Positions 35,495 to 44,260 of a stretch of 64,000 nt of DNA are shown piece by piece. The stretch is from Alkaliphilus peptidifermentans DSM 18978 (GTDB lineage Bacteria; Bacillota; Clostridia; Peptostreptococcales; Natronincolaceae): NCBI RefSeq assembly GCF_900101495.1, contig NZ_FMUS01000022.1, forward strand, positions 1-64,000, given 5' to 3'. The notes beneath the pieces were generated by a model that ran no database searches, was not told the DNA's origin, and worked only from the letters and a program-made list of their open reading frames with translations. Position 1 is the first letter of the stretch; each line of letters begins with the position of its first letter. The position numbers were made by a program, and so were the translations under genes.

Positions 35495-35767
35495 TTACAC
35501 CTCCTCATAGTTAAAAGCCACCTTACCACTTATGGCACTTAACCCCCATTTATAGGTTTTACCCGTTCCTGAATCCACAAATCGATGTGGCATACCTTCT
35601 GCTGCGTGGGACTCAAGATTATTATAAACCTCCTGAACCTGCTGCCCTTGAGAATGTATAGCCTCATCTATTTTAAAATTATCCTCAACAAAATCCTGAC
35701 GTTTTATATATTCATTCCCCTGCCATTGATTTAAACCTATATTATGTGTTTTTTCTTGACTTGGCAC
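35495..35767 (-). CDS. Short tail fibre/anchor protein, variant 2
   Basis: This 90-aa protein consists of the shared N-terminal anchor (MPSQEKTHNIGLNQWQGNEY...) followed by a short domain PHRFVDSGTGKTYKWGLSAISGKVAFNYEE. That domain also ends the fibre protein at 47526-48218. The start is GTG 35767, overlapping the TAG of the upstream baseplate gene. It may be a minimal base for the following fibre. Confidence 0.75.
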   Translation of the reverse strand: MPSQEKTHNIGLNQWQGNEYIKRQDFVEDNFKIDEAIHSQGQQVQEVYNNLESHAAEGMPHRFVDSGTGKTYKWGLSAISGKVAFNYEEV

Positions 35768-36315
35768 TATATCACCCCTCTATATGTTTCTAATTCATCC
35801 CATGTGAGATTTAAGCTGTCCCATTCATCCCAGGTTTTGTTATAAGCATCAAATTCACTCCAGGTTAAATAGGTAAACTGAAACCTAAAGGGAAGATGGG
35901 CAGGCTTTATGTCATTAATTGCCTTTTCTAGGTCTTCAATATTTGGTGGAATTCCCCTTGCACCTACGAATTTGACGATAATTGAGCCATCAAAGCTGAC
36001 GGCTACTTCTCCATTTGAATAGGCTTCTGCCACTACTTGAATAAGTCGGGCATCCACCTTTCCAGTGCCCCGCCACTTTGACTTTACAATGCTCCTTCTT
36101 TCCTCAAAGGTCTTATTTAAGTCAGTTTTTATACCCAGCTCCTCTTCGTATATTGATAGGGCCCAGGTTGCTGTATCTATATTAAGCTGCTTCTTTATAT
36201 CTTTAATGTCGGCTTCCAGAAGCATAAGTTGCTTCTCCTCCGAATTAAATATTTCCTTATAGATTTTTGACTTTCGCATAAACAAAGGAAGGTAAGTAAT
36301 CATTTTGCTACCCAT
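35767..36315 (-). CDS. Baseplate protein, DUF2313 (XkdU-like), module A
   Basis: This 182-aa protein is the XkdU-type baseplate component that follows the gpJ-like protein in PBSX-type tails. Visible signatures are LEADIKDIKKQLNIDTATWALSIYEEELGI (in parts), RRSIVKSKWRG and the C-terminal LPFRFQFTYLTWSEFD. Start ATG 36315 follows GGGGAGG and overlaps the end of the previous gene. Four Trp-containing repeats of the form TWDEWDSL occur near the end. Confidence 0.85.
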   Translation of the reverse strand: MGSKMITYLPLFMRKSKIYKEIFNSEEKQLMLLEADIKDIKKQLNIDTATWALSIYEEELGIKTDLNKTFEERRSIVKSKWRGTGKVDARLIQVVAEAYSNGEVAVSFDGSIIVKFVGARGIPPNIEDLEKAINDIKPAHLPFRFQFTYLTWSEFDAYNKTWDEWDSLNLTWDELETYRGVI

Positions 36316-37375
36316 TGATTACAACCTCCCCTAAGACAGCAACTTCATCTTCTTCAATTGTTATATTTGAGGTACCGCCATTTATGGTTAAATTAGAATA
36401 ATCTTGAATACCATGGGCTTGAAGAACCAGGCTTCCTATAATAGCATAGCTGACATAGCTTTCCGTAAAGGTTATATCCTTAAGGTATTTGCTTATACTG
36501 GTCTTGACATTGTTTAGTATTTCTTCATTTGTATAGCCGCTATCAATATTGGCAGCAAAAACAACATTTATAGGCTTTGCTGCAGCACTGACAACTGTAC
36601 AAAAAGCTCCTATTGGTGCAGTGCCTTCACCTATCCCACTTAAGCCGGGGTCCACATATTCCTGTACTCTATCTACTATTTCCTGACCTGCAGGCTCCTT
36701 TAGAGAATCAATAATAACAATTTTTACAGTATTATCACCATTCCAAAGGGGAAAAACCTTTGCATCTCCAACTCCCTGTACTTCCTTTGCCCAATTTTTA
36801 TATTGAGCTTTATTTCCACTTGTTGCAGGAGTTTTAATTCTTTCATAATATCTTTGAAGCAGTGCTTTATCTGTTTCGGCCTCAAAGCCACCAGTAGTAG
36901 GCTCTGGGTTATTGGCATCTGTTATTCCACCAATGGTGATGGGTATAAGCTTAATTTGATTTGCAGGTACATTCCCTATGCTGCCAGCTTTAGTACACTG
37001 AAGCTTCACCAACCCAGCTGCTGTAATAACTTTAGTTTCAGTTGCTTGAAACTGTATTCCACTTTCCGTTTCAAATAAATCTCCCTCTGAAACAGTACCA
37101 TTCCCCTTTAACTCCACCTGTCCAATTGATTTTGTTGCAGGCTTTCGGCTAATTCCCGTTGTCTGATGTATCCTTTTTTCAAGCTCATCCCCTGCCAGAT
37201 TTTCCAGGTTAAATTTATTAATTATTGAGTCTAAATCTTTATATGCTTCTTCAAGCTTAATTGCTGGCGGTTTTGTTGCATCAAATATAAAGCTGCCCTC
37301 TGTCTTGTCATATTCATTGCTGATGTCCTTCATCATTTCCTCATGAATTTTATTGCTTGTTTTATCTTTAAACAC
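36308..37375 (-). CDS. Baseplate J-like protein (XkdT-like), module A
   Basis: This 355-aa member of the Baseplate_J/gp47 family shows DKTEGSFIFDATKPPAIKLEEAYK near the N-terminus (in parts), GDELEKRIHQTTGISRKPAT, VEVSEGD-like GTVSEGDLFETESGIQF and GSIGNVPANQI. The mid-region is DKALLQRYYERIKTPATSGN. It forms the wedge ring of the contractile baseplate. The module B counterpart is 49072-50151. Confidence 0.92.
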   Translation of the reverse strand: MFKDKTSNKIHEEMMKDISNEYDKTEGSFIFDATKPPAIKLEEAYKDLDSIINKFNLENLAGDELEKRIHQTTGISRKPATKSIGQVELKGNGTVSEGDLFETESGIQFQATETKVITAAGLVKLQCTKAGSIGNVPANQIKLIPITIGGITDANNPEPTTGGFEAETDKALLQRYYERIKTPATSGNKAQYKNWAKEVQGVGDAKVFPLWNGDNTVKIVIIDSLKEPAGQEIVDRVQEYVDPGLSGIGEGTAPIGAFCTVVSAAAKPINVVFAANIDSGYTNEEILNNVKTSISKYLKDITFTESYVSYAIIGSLVLQAHGIQDYSNLTINGGTSNITIEEDEVAVLGEVVING

Positions 37376-37793
37376 CTAATATCACCTCCTGGGTAATGGA
37401 ATTATTCACTTTAAAGGATATTGTCAGGTTTGAACCATCCTTCTCCAAATGCCAATTGGAGATATTATTTATTAGCGGATGCTTCAATAGAGCCTCACTA
37501 ACCTCTCTTTTTACTTCACTTTTTATAAATTCTATGGGTAAATTTTGTCCTATTATTAAATCTTCAATAGAAATTCCATATTGGCTGGTATAAATTTTAT
37601 ATTTATTTCTATCTGTCCTTAACACCTTTTCTATCCAAATTTTTAAGGCTTCTATGTTGTTGATTTCTACTAGCTTACCATCCTTTAATATAAAATCTCC
37701 CTTTTTAAAATCAAATAAAAAGGATTTACCCAGCTGTAAATCCTGTTGTCCCTCTTCCTTTTCAATCTGTAGATAACCTATTTTGGGTAGCAT
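37368..37793 (-). CDS. Baseplate protein, DUF2634 (XkdS-like), module A
   Basis: This 141-aa protein is gp25/XkdS-like. KSFLFDFKKGDFILKDGKLVEI and ALKIWIEKVLRTDRNKYKIYTSQYGI (in parts) are typical of DUF2634, which caps the sheath at the baseplate. It overlaps the baseplate J gene by eight bases, giving the order DUF2577-DUF2634-baseplate J-DUF2313 as in PBSX. Confidence 0.88.
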   Translation of the reverse strand: MLPKIGYLQIEKEEGQQDLQLGKSFLFDFKKGDFILKDGKLVEINNIEALKIWIEKVLRTDRNKYKIYTSQYGISIEDLIIGQNLPIEFIKSEVKREVSEALLKHPLINNISNWHLEKDGSNLTISFKVNNSITQEVILGV

Positions 37794-37794
37794 T

Positions 37795-38145
37795 TTAGAA
37801 GCTCACCGCCTTATCTATAACATAATATACCTGTTCATCCTTGGTGGGAATTAGTATGACCTTATCCCCTGTTTCCAGTCCGTCTGTCAACTCAATAGTT
37901 CCTTCTCCACTGTAGGATGTGCTTACATCAGGAAGCTGTATGCTTCCATTTACCTTATATTTTCTTTGATAATTATCCAGTATATGAGATGCAAAAACCA
38001 AATGCCTTTTTGTCAGTATAATTTTTTCCCCCAGTGCAATTTTAATATTGGGGAGGGGTGAAATGACTACCCCAATTTGAATTCCAGAATTTATAATGTT
38101 ATCTCTGGCCTTAAGGATTTTAGCCAGCTCAACTATTCCATTCAT
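37795..38145 (-). CDS. DUF2577 protein (XkdR-like), module A
   Basis: This 116-aa protein shows IQIGVVISPLPNIKIALGEKIILTKRHLVFA (in parts) and the C-terminal LETGDKVILIPTKDEQVYYVIDKA. It matches DUF2577, a small hub-associated protein next to the XkdQ-like protein. The order and overlap with its neighbours support the call. Confidence 0.85.
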   Translation of the reverse strand: MNGIVELAKILKARDNIINSGIQIGVVISPLPNIKIALGEKIILTKRHLVFASHILDNYQRKYKVNGSIQLPDVSTSYSGEGTIELTDGLETGDKVILIPTKDEQVYYVIDKAVSF

Positions 38146-39116
38146 TTATATACCCCCAAATCTAATGACATTGTATGGTTTCTATTTTTCAGGGTATGTC
38201 TGCAGCTTAATATAAGATATTTACCCTTCATCCCTGTAATTTCTTCTTCTATTTCTATAATTCTTCCGGCTTTAACGGTATCGTCTCCCATCATTGTTAA
38301 TGAATTGCTTTCTGACACCATAGCTGTTTCCTTGAGGCTGTTTTCTGCAATTAATTTAGCCCTTCCCATTTCATTATCATCTATTTCTATGACCTGCTGC
38401 AGCAAACCATATTTCTCTATTAAGGTGTTATCCCTCTCATGGGCAACAATACTGTTGTTATTTACAAGCTTTACACTGTTTTTCATTTCAACAATTGATT
38501 GATTTCTGGAGGGTGATGAAATAGCTGCCTGCAGGTTATGCTCTTGTAGATTATCAGCAAGTCTAAACCTGCCCTCCACTATTAAATCTGACTGCTTCTG
38601 TATATATAGCCTTCCTGCATCCATTTCCATTCGGTATTTTTCCCCTGTTTCCCCTTCTACTGTATCCAATATATCTTTAATGATGTCACTTATTACCTTG
38701 TCCTTGTATATTTTATTGATTAGGGTGGGTATAGGATCAATAGCTCCAATGGGTACATTGAAATCCCTGAGGATTTGGGTGATTGCCTTATCTGCAGAAA
38801 CAGAATTAAATTGATATACATCTTGAGATTTGTTTAAATAAAAGGCAAAATCTAAAACAGAGTATTGAAGAGGCTGCCTTCCACTATTTTGTTCAGATAC
38901 AATTATTCCCCTAAATATTTCCTCCTGGTTTTTGAGTAGTATAATATCTCCAATACTGCAGGGGTTTTTGGGAAAGTATCTGGCGTCATTAAAGGAAATA
39001 TTAAAATCCAGCTGCTGTCCCAATTGATCAATATTACTCTGCCAGCTAATATCCCCCACCATAGGGGTAATATCAATTCTTTCATCCTCTTTTATAAGCC
39101 AAAGTTGATGGACCAT
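38142..39116 (-). CDS. Tail hub protein, XkdQ/gpD-like, module A
   Basis: This 324-aa hub protein has an N-terminal half with GDISWQSNIDQLGQQLDFNISFND and DIILLKNQEEIFRGIIVSEQNSGRQPLQYSVLDFAFYLNKSQ (in parts). It ends KGKYLILSCRHTLKNRNHTMSLDLGVYK, the same ending as the module B copy (HTMSLDLKVVT). ATG 39116 (MVHQLW) with AAGAAGGTG is preferred over an earlier reading that overlaps the upstream gene. It joins the tube to the spike. Confidence 0.85.
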   Translation of the reverse strand: MVHQLWLIKEDERIDITPMVGDISWQSNIDQLGQQLDFNISFNDARYFPKNPCSIGDIILLKNQEEIFRGIIVSEQNSGRQPLQYSVLDFAFYLNKSQDVYQFNSVSADKAITQILRDFNVPIGAIDPIPTLINKIYKDKVISDIIKDILDTVEGETGEKYRMEMDAGRLYIQKQSDLIVEGRFRLADNLQEHNLQAAISSPSRNQSIVEMKNSVKLVNNNSIVAHERDNTLIEKYGLLQQVIEIDDNEMGRAKLIAENSLKETAMVSESNSLTMMGDDTVKAGRIIEIEEEITGMKGKYLILSCRHTLKNRNHTMSLDLGVYK

Positions 39117-39117
39117 A

Positions 39118-39540
39118 TTACACCTTCTTCCTTTCAAGGTGAATAAACTTAAATTCCTCTAAGCTCAAGGAATAATAGATATCACCACTTCCATCCTTAA
39201 CTCCATAGGTGAAATTATCGATTGAACAGGCCATATTGATTGGTGTATCTGTAATAACTAATCTTATGGGAACCCTTCTCTTCATCCATTCTTCAATCTT
39301 TTCTACATATTCCCAGCCTTGATAGGCATCATCCCTTAAAAAGGAGTAGTTCTTCATGGGAAAGAAGGATTCAATTGTCAGTGATTTAAGACCCTCCATC
39401 CCGATTAGCTTAATGTCCCCCTGGGAAATTGTTTGATAGGTTTCGTTGTTATGGGGGGATTGTATTGTGAATTCTTCTGGTACAACAGGGAGCTGTATAA
39501 TTTGTTCCCTATTATTTATGGAAAGAAAAATATTAATCAT
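39118..39540 (-). CDS. Tail protein XkdP-like without LysM, module A
   Basis: This 140-aa protein matches the N-terminal domain of the module B protein 51855-52532 (LPVVPEEFTIQSPHNNET, SLTIESFFPMKNYSFL, RRVPIRLVITDTPIN, YYSLSLEEFKFIHLE). The C-terminal LysM domain is absent. It sits between tape measure and hub gene, the XkdP position. The lost or never acquired LysM is a clear difference between the two modules. Confidence 0.8.
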   Translation of the reverse strand: MINIFLSINNREQIIQLPVVPEEFTIQSPHNNETYQTISQGDIKLIGMEGLKSLTIESFFPMKNYSFLRDDAYQGWEYVEKIEEWMKRRVPIRLVITDTPINMACSIDNFTYGVKDGSGDIYYSLSLEEFKFIHLERKKV

Positions 39541-39555
39541 AACCAGCTCTCCCTT

Positions 39556-41475
39556 CTATATGTTTGCCAATGCAAGCTTTAGCTTTGGCACCATTTCATT
39601 TATCACATCATTTGGAGTCATATTACTTCCATTAATATTAATTGTAATGCTTGGTGAATTATTTATGTTTTCAATTAGGCTTTTAGATTTATCAGCAGGT
39701 ATAATTGTTTCGCCCCTGCTGGTATGCCTTATTTCTCCACCCTGCTCATGGATTAAAGCTAAGCCTTCCCTTGCATAGCTGGTACCTAATGCAAATTCAG
39801 GTATATTGGGAATATTAATACCAAGCTCTTTACCACCAATTCCAGGAACCCAATCAGGGACCTTAAAACTAATACTATTTATGCCATCAATTAAGAAATT
39901 AATGGGTTTAATAATGAAATTTATACAGCCTCCAATTGTCTCCTTGATAAATTCCATAACACCTGTAAAAACATCCTTAATTCCTTCAAATGCACCTTTA
40001 ATATTTTCAATTGCACTATTCCATACATTAAAGAAAAAGTCGGCAACACCACCGAATATCTCCTGTATTCCAGCCCACAGCTCCATTGCCTTTTCCTTTA
40101 TGGTATCCCAATTTTTCCAAACTAGAATTCCCACAGCGATGACAGCTCCAATTGCAAGGGCAACCATACCCCATGGAGACGAGGCCATTACCTTATTAAG
40201 GAAGCCTTGAACCTTTACAAGTCCACCGGTGACATGAGTGTATATTTCAGTGGCATTTTGAACTGCTGCTGTCGCTCCCTCATAAACCTCCAATGCAAAG
40301 GAAACCCCTTCTATAATAGGTCGAAATTTAGTCCAATTATTATCGATAAAATTGTGTAGACCCATGGCTTTATCAGCAATATTTGAAATGAAATCTCCTA
40401 CTCCTGGAAGTCCATTATCCTTTAGCCATCCTACCACCGGTTGTGCGCTTTCAAAGGTATTTAATAGAGAATCCTTTAAGCCTTTTACATTGGTTTCAAC
40501 ATCAGATATAACTCCCTTGATAGAATCAATTGTCTGCTGATTTTCTGCAATTTTTAGCTTCATCCCCTCAAAGGCCGCCACACCAGACTCATGGACACCC
40601 TTTAAGGTTTCCTCAAAATCTATGGATTTTTTCTTTATGTTCTCAAAGGCATTACCGCTTTTTTCTCCAATTCCACCAAACTTGTCAGCAAACTTCATTG
40701 ATTTTAACATCATCTCTTCAAAGACAGTTTTAGCTTTTTTATTAATACCTTCGAATGCTTCTCCAAAATTCTCCTGAAATTTTCCCTTTATTACTTGAGC
40801 TGTATTATTACTCCATTCCTTAATATTACTAAAGGCTTCATTAAATTTATTTGAAGCCGTTTCCTTAATATTTTCGAATGTATCAATACTCCACTGCTTT
40901 ATATTTTCATAGGCCCCTCCAACTACTCCAGTGACTGTTGCTGAAATACTCTTAAAGGCATTACTTCCCCATTCTTTAATATTATTAAAGGTTTCGCCAA
41001 ATTTCTCATCAAATTTTTGTTTTAAATTTTCATAGACTTCAAGTCCCTTTTTGGCTCCCTTCATAAATCCTTCTGCAAATTTACCCATTATTTCTTCTTT
41101 AATATCCTCAAAGGTTTCAATTCCCCATTGCTTTATATCATTATATGCTTCTTTAAAAATGCCAGAATTTTTTTTAATGCTCTCAAAGGCATCTATACCT
41201 AATTTCTTAATGGTTTGCATATTGTCTCCCAGCCTGCTGGCGTAAAGAATAACATTATCAACCTCAGTATTTAAATCTGCTACTGCACTTTTTAGCTCTA
41301 TAATGTCATTTTTATTTAATTGTCCTAATGCTTTATTTGCACCACCGATATGCTCCTTTATTCCTGCTGCTACATTTTTTATTTCCGATTCAAAGCTTTT
41401 TAAGTTTTTAATTGCATATTTTATTCCTGTACTAAAATTTTTATCCTTTAAGGATAATACTCCCTCTACTACCAT
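39556..41475 (-). CDS. Tape measure protein, module A
   Basis: This 639-aa protein sets tail length. From about residue 100 to 290 it has degenerate repeats built on (Y/F)xNIK(E/Q)W(S/G)xxxFxxIK. A hydrophobic segment near residues 440-465 (SSPWGMVALAIGAVIAVGILVWKNWDTI, in parts) follows, then a second repeat-like stretch (ENIKGAFEGIKDVFTGVMEFI). It ends ININGSNMTPNDVINEMVPKLKLALANI. I start at ATG 41475 with AAGGTGGGTGAG. Its length is close to that of the module B protein (660 aa). Confidence 0.88.
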   Translation of the reverse strand: MVVEGVLSLKDKNFSTGIKYAIKNLKSFESEIKNVAAGIKEHIGGANKALGQLNKNDIIELKSAVADLNTEVDNVILYASRLGDNMQTIKKLGIDAFESIKKNSGIFKEAYNDIKQWGIETFEDIKEEIMGKFAEGFMKGAKKGLEVYENLKQKFDEKFGETFNNIKEWGSNAFKSISATVTGVVGGAYENIKQWSIDTFENIKETASNKFNEAFSNIKEWSNNTAQVIKGKFQENFGEAFEGINKKAKTVFEEMMLKSMKFADKFGGIGEKSGNAFENIKKKSIDFEETLKGVHESGVAAFEGMKLKIAENQQTIDSIKGVISDVETNVKGLKDSLLNTFESAQPVVGWLKDNGLPGVGDFISNIADKAMGLHNFIDNNWTKFRPIIEGVSFALEVYEGATAAVQNATEIYTHVTGGLVKVQGFLNKVMASSPWGMVALAIGAVIAVGILVWKNWDTIKEKAMELWAGIQEIFGGVADFFFNVWNSAIENIKGAFEGIKDVFTGVMEFIKETIGGCINFIIKPINFLIDGINSISFKVPDWVPGIGGKELGINIPNIPEFALGTSYAREGLALIHEQGGEIRHTSRGETIIPADKSKSLIENINNSPSITININGSNMTPNDVINEMVPKLKLALANI

Positions 41476-41516
41476 TTCCTCACCCACCTTCATAAAGAAG
41501 ATAAGAGAAGGAAAAA

Positions 41517-42070
41517 TTATCTGCTCCATCTTTCCTTCTCTTCTTCAAAATATAGCTCCATGCTTGCTGTCATAAACAGCCTTTCATCGTAGCTTAAATT
41601 TATTAAATAATCTAAGGAATAGCCTTTTTGAAGGTAGTGATGAAGAAAATATAAATCCCCATCACTACCAATTAGTTTTTTATATCCTTAACCGCCTTCA
41701 CACTATCTGAGTAGCCTGCCATCTTCAAGCAATAGCCTGAAATACTGCCAATTTCCCCTGCTTCAAATATCTTCTCTACAATTTCCATAGGCTCGACACA
41801 AGAAAATTCCTCTTGAAGCTTGATATCCTTAAGATTTGGCTCTACCACACAGTTATAGACCATATGGAGGTCTGCCTTGTCTTGAGTGCTGTCATTCTGG
41901 GCAACTGACAAAGCCTCCATGCAAAGGGCTCTTGAAGGCTTTTGTATAATAATATATGAATCTAATGAAGGAACATATAATTCCTCTGTGGATTTTTCCT
42001 TTTGCTTTAACTGCTCCTTCTTTTTAATTAGATCAGTCACTGTCAGCTTTTTTATATTCTTTTTTGCCAT
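41517..42070 (-). CDS. Tail assembly chaperone with programmed -1 frameshift, module A
   Basis: The zero frame gives 132 aa (MAKKNIKKLTVTDL to AVKDIKN, stop TAA 41674-41672). The slippery heptamer A_AAA_AAC lies at 41681-41675, immediately before the stop. A -1 shift continues for 52 or so codons (LIGSDGDLYFLHHYLQKGYS, YDERLFMTASMELYFEEE) to TAA 41519-41517, just upstream of the tape measure gene. The extension is the usual second product of XkdN-type chaperones, which coat the tape measure during assembly. The start at ATG 42070 has AGGGGG upstream. Confidence 0.88.
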
Positions 42071-42086
42071 AATATTTAGCCCCCTA

Positions 42087-42521
42087 CTAATCTTCAATTA
42101 AATCAGGAAAATCAAAATCACTAAAGCCGAAGGGAATATCCTCCTCCAACTTGGCTTTTTGCTCAAAGGACATTAGCATTACCTCTGTAAACCATACATT
42201 GTATAATACAACTCTTTCAGTGCCAAATGCATCGGGATCAGCTAATTTCGCAACAATTTTTGATCTTATTTCCTGCCCATCCTTTATTGCCATTGCAATT
42301 TTCTTCTGTGCCCTTGAATATATCTTTTTAAGCTTCATGGTACCTTCACCATTCCAGCCCAGCATTTTTGAATCCTTTGATAATGAGCCGGCCATATTTA
42401 TTTCTTCTCTATCTATACTGATTTTAGCTTCAAAGCTTTCGATATCTGCCAATAGCTCTCCATCCCACCAAACTGAACCAAATGTACCATTTATTAATCT
42501 TTTGCCATCTAACTTTTTCAT
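42087..42521 (-). CDS. Tail tube protein (XkdM-like), module A
   Basis: This 144-aa inner tube protein shows NGTFGSVWWDGELLADIESFEAKI near the start (in parts), the middle WNGEGTMKLKKIYSR and the C-terminal EEDIPFGFSDFDFPDLIED. It shares WSGTGTL and EEISFTFDGFDILD-type features with the module B tube. It polymerises inside the sheath. Confidence 0.88.
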   Translation of the reverse strand: MKKLDGKRLINGTFGSVWWDGELLADIESFEAKISIDREEINMAGSLSKDSKMLGWNGEGTMKLKKIYSRAQKKIAMAIKDGQEIRSKIVAKLADPDAFGTERVVLYNVWFTEVMLMSFEQKAKLEEDIPFGFSDFDFPDLIED

Positions 42522-42611
42522 TTATATATCATCCTTTCAAATTTCGTTAAATTAAAAAAAACAGATTTATTAATCTGCTCCTCCAGTTATAAAAAATGAT
42601 TTTACTTAATC

Positions 42612-43661
42612 CTACAGTGAAATATTAAACTTCAAATCTTCTACTGAATCTAAGAATTTAAGATTTCCATTTACAAATACCTTGCTGCGGAAGGACTTTT
42701 CTTTGATTTGCTGATCACTTAAATCACTTACATCTACTCCAATTCCTTCCCAGGCTAATCTTTGAGACTGGACATCTATAGAAACCTTGTTATTATATGA
42801 AGGATCAAGAATTTCTCCCTGCAGCCCCTTAAGATATGCGTTAACAGCAGTTAAGAATAGCACCTGATTATCATATGAATTATTTACCTTGCCAATATAT
42901 TCATCCTCAAAGGTTCGGGAAATATCCTCTTTAATTAAATCCATACCTTCTAAAATCTTAATTTTCTTAAATTCATCCGCCTTTTCAACTGTGGTGGTTG
43001 TCAGTGAATTTACAGCTCTGGCTATTTTGATTTTTTCTCCATCATTAATCAAAATAAGCTTTCCTGCTTGAATTTCTGAGTTAGGATCAGCAGCTTCATT
43101 AATACCCTCCACCTCTGGAAGTACATAATATGTAGCTGAACGGGTATAGGGAAGTCCTGCTAAAATTCCTGCAATTCTGCAGGTATATTCTGCTGCTGAA
43201 TATGCTTCTCCCTCCACCTGAATATTTGAAGTGGCGAAGTTGATTACACCCTCATCATCTGCAATATGGTTTGCAACCACTGCCTTATAGGTTTTACTGT
43301 CATTTTTACGGCAGCCTTTAATCCATGTGGCTACATCACTTGCTGCTGATTCATCTGGCACTGCTAAATAGTTAAATAGCTTGCTTTTTAGTCTATTTAA
43401 GGCATCATTGTAGTTGGCAGCCGCAGTGTCAACCCTCTCAACTATTAATTTAGACGGATTGCCTATAAATGCCTTTTTAATTAAATCTAGATTTCTCTCT
43501 GACCAATCCTCTGGCAAAACCTCTGTAGATGATTTGTATTCCCTTGTATCAAAGGCTCCAGTATCATCCTTCAAAATCAATGCCACAACTCCCTTTTCAC
43601 TTCTTTTTACTGCACTTACTGCCTTTGTTTCAAAAATAATATCAATTGTTGGTAAACCCAT
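42612..43661 (-). CDS. Contractile tail sheath protein, module A
   Basis: This 349-aa protein is a short sheath. It begins MGLPTIDIIFETKAVSAVKRSEKG. It has VATWIKGCRKNDSKTYKAVV and CRIAGILAGLPYTRSATYYVL in the middle, and the conserved sheath C-terminus with KVNNSYDNQVLFLTAVNAYLKGL and FLDSVEDLKFNISL. The inserted domain present in the 438-aa module B sheath is missing. Its presence shows that module A is a contractile tail in its own right. Confidence 0.88.
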   Translation of the reverse strand: MGLPTIDIIFETKAVSAVKRSEKGVVALILKDDTGAFDTREYKSSTEVLPEDWSERNLDLIKKAFIGNPSKLIVERVDTAAANYNDALNRLKSKLFNYLAVPDESAASDVATWIKGCRKNDSKTYKAVVANHIADDEGVINFATSNIQVEGEAYSAAEYTCRIAGILAGLPYTRSATYYVLPEVEGINEAADPNSEIQAGKLILINDGEKIKIARAVNSLTTTTVEKADEFKKIKILEGMDLIKEDISRTFEDEYIGKVNNSYDNQVLFLTAVNAYLKGLQGEILDPSYNNKVSIDVQSQRLAWEGIGVDVSDLSDQQIKEKSFRSKVFVNGNLKFLDSVEDLKFNISL

Positions 43662-43684
43662 TTACATCAACTTCCTTTCTTTTT

Positions 43685-44104
43685 TTATTTAAAATTTAAT
43701 TCCTGCATCAATTCATTACTTTCTTCCATTTCCTTGGTTTCAAAATAGTTCACATGGAATTCAAATTGGAAAATTCCTTCTTCCTTTTTTGTTAGAGTTT
43801 CAGTAATTTTTAAATATCTGTCCTGAACCATAAATTTAAGATCAAAGTTATCCTCCAGCTTTTCAATAATATCCAGTAGCTGAAAACCACCCTCATCATT
43901 AATTGACGGATAAATATATATCCTAATGGTCATATCTCTTTCATAATTGAATAATCGGCTGTTTTTTCTTATGTTGTCAAATTCAATAAAAAAAGAAGGT
44001 ATATCCAACTCTTCATTTACATTCTTGGTTAGAACTCTACCTTCAGGAAAAGCAGCTTCAATGATTCCCACCACTATGCTCTTAATTTCCCTTAATGTAA
44101 TCAT
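43685..44104 (-). CDS. Tail terminator-like protein (DUF6838 type), module A
   Basis: This 139-aa protein heads module A. It begins MITLREIKSIVVGIIEAAFP and has EELDIPSFFIEFDNIRKN and the C-terminal FQFEFHVNYFETKE. Position before the sheath and resemblance to 57557-58036 (same fold signatures) suggest the tail terminator that caps the distal end of tube and sheath. The family number is from memory. Confidence 0.75.
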   Translation of the reverse strand: MITLREIKSIVVGIIEAAFPEGRVLTKNVNEELDIPSFFIEFDNIRKNSRLFNYERDMTIRIYIYPSINDEGGFQLLDIIEKLEDNFDLKFMVQDRYLKITETLTKKEEGIFQFEFHVNYFETKEMEESNELMQELNFK

Positions 44105-44210
44105 TGTTTACTTCCTCCATTAATTTATTTATCTACTTTTAAACCCTTAAAGCTTTAACTCACTCCCTTCAAATTAATGTAAATAAAAAGAAAAGAATAT
44201 AAATTGCAAA

Positions 44211-44237
44211 ATAAAAACTAGCTTCTTTAAAAGCTAG
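44211..44237 (-). terminator. Terminator between the conserved element and module A
   Basis: On the - strand CTAGCTT pairs with AAGCTAG (44237-44231 with 44224-44218), followed by TTTTTATTTT. It stands 107 bases before the first module A gene and 24 bases after the conserved element. Confidence 0.7.
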
Positions 44238-44260
44238 AGTAAATTAATAATTTATATTCT

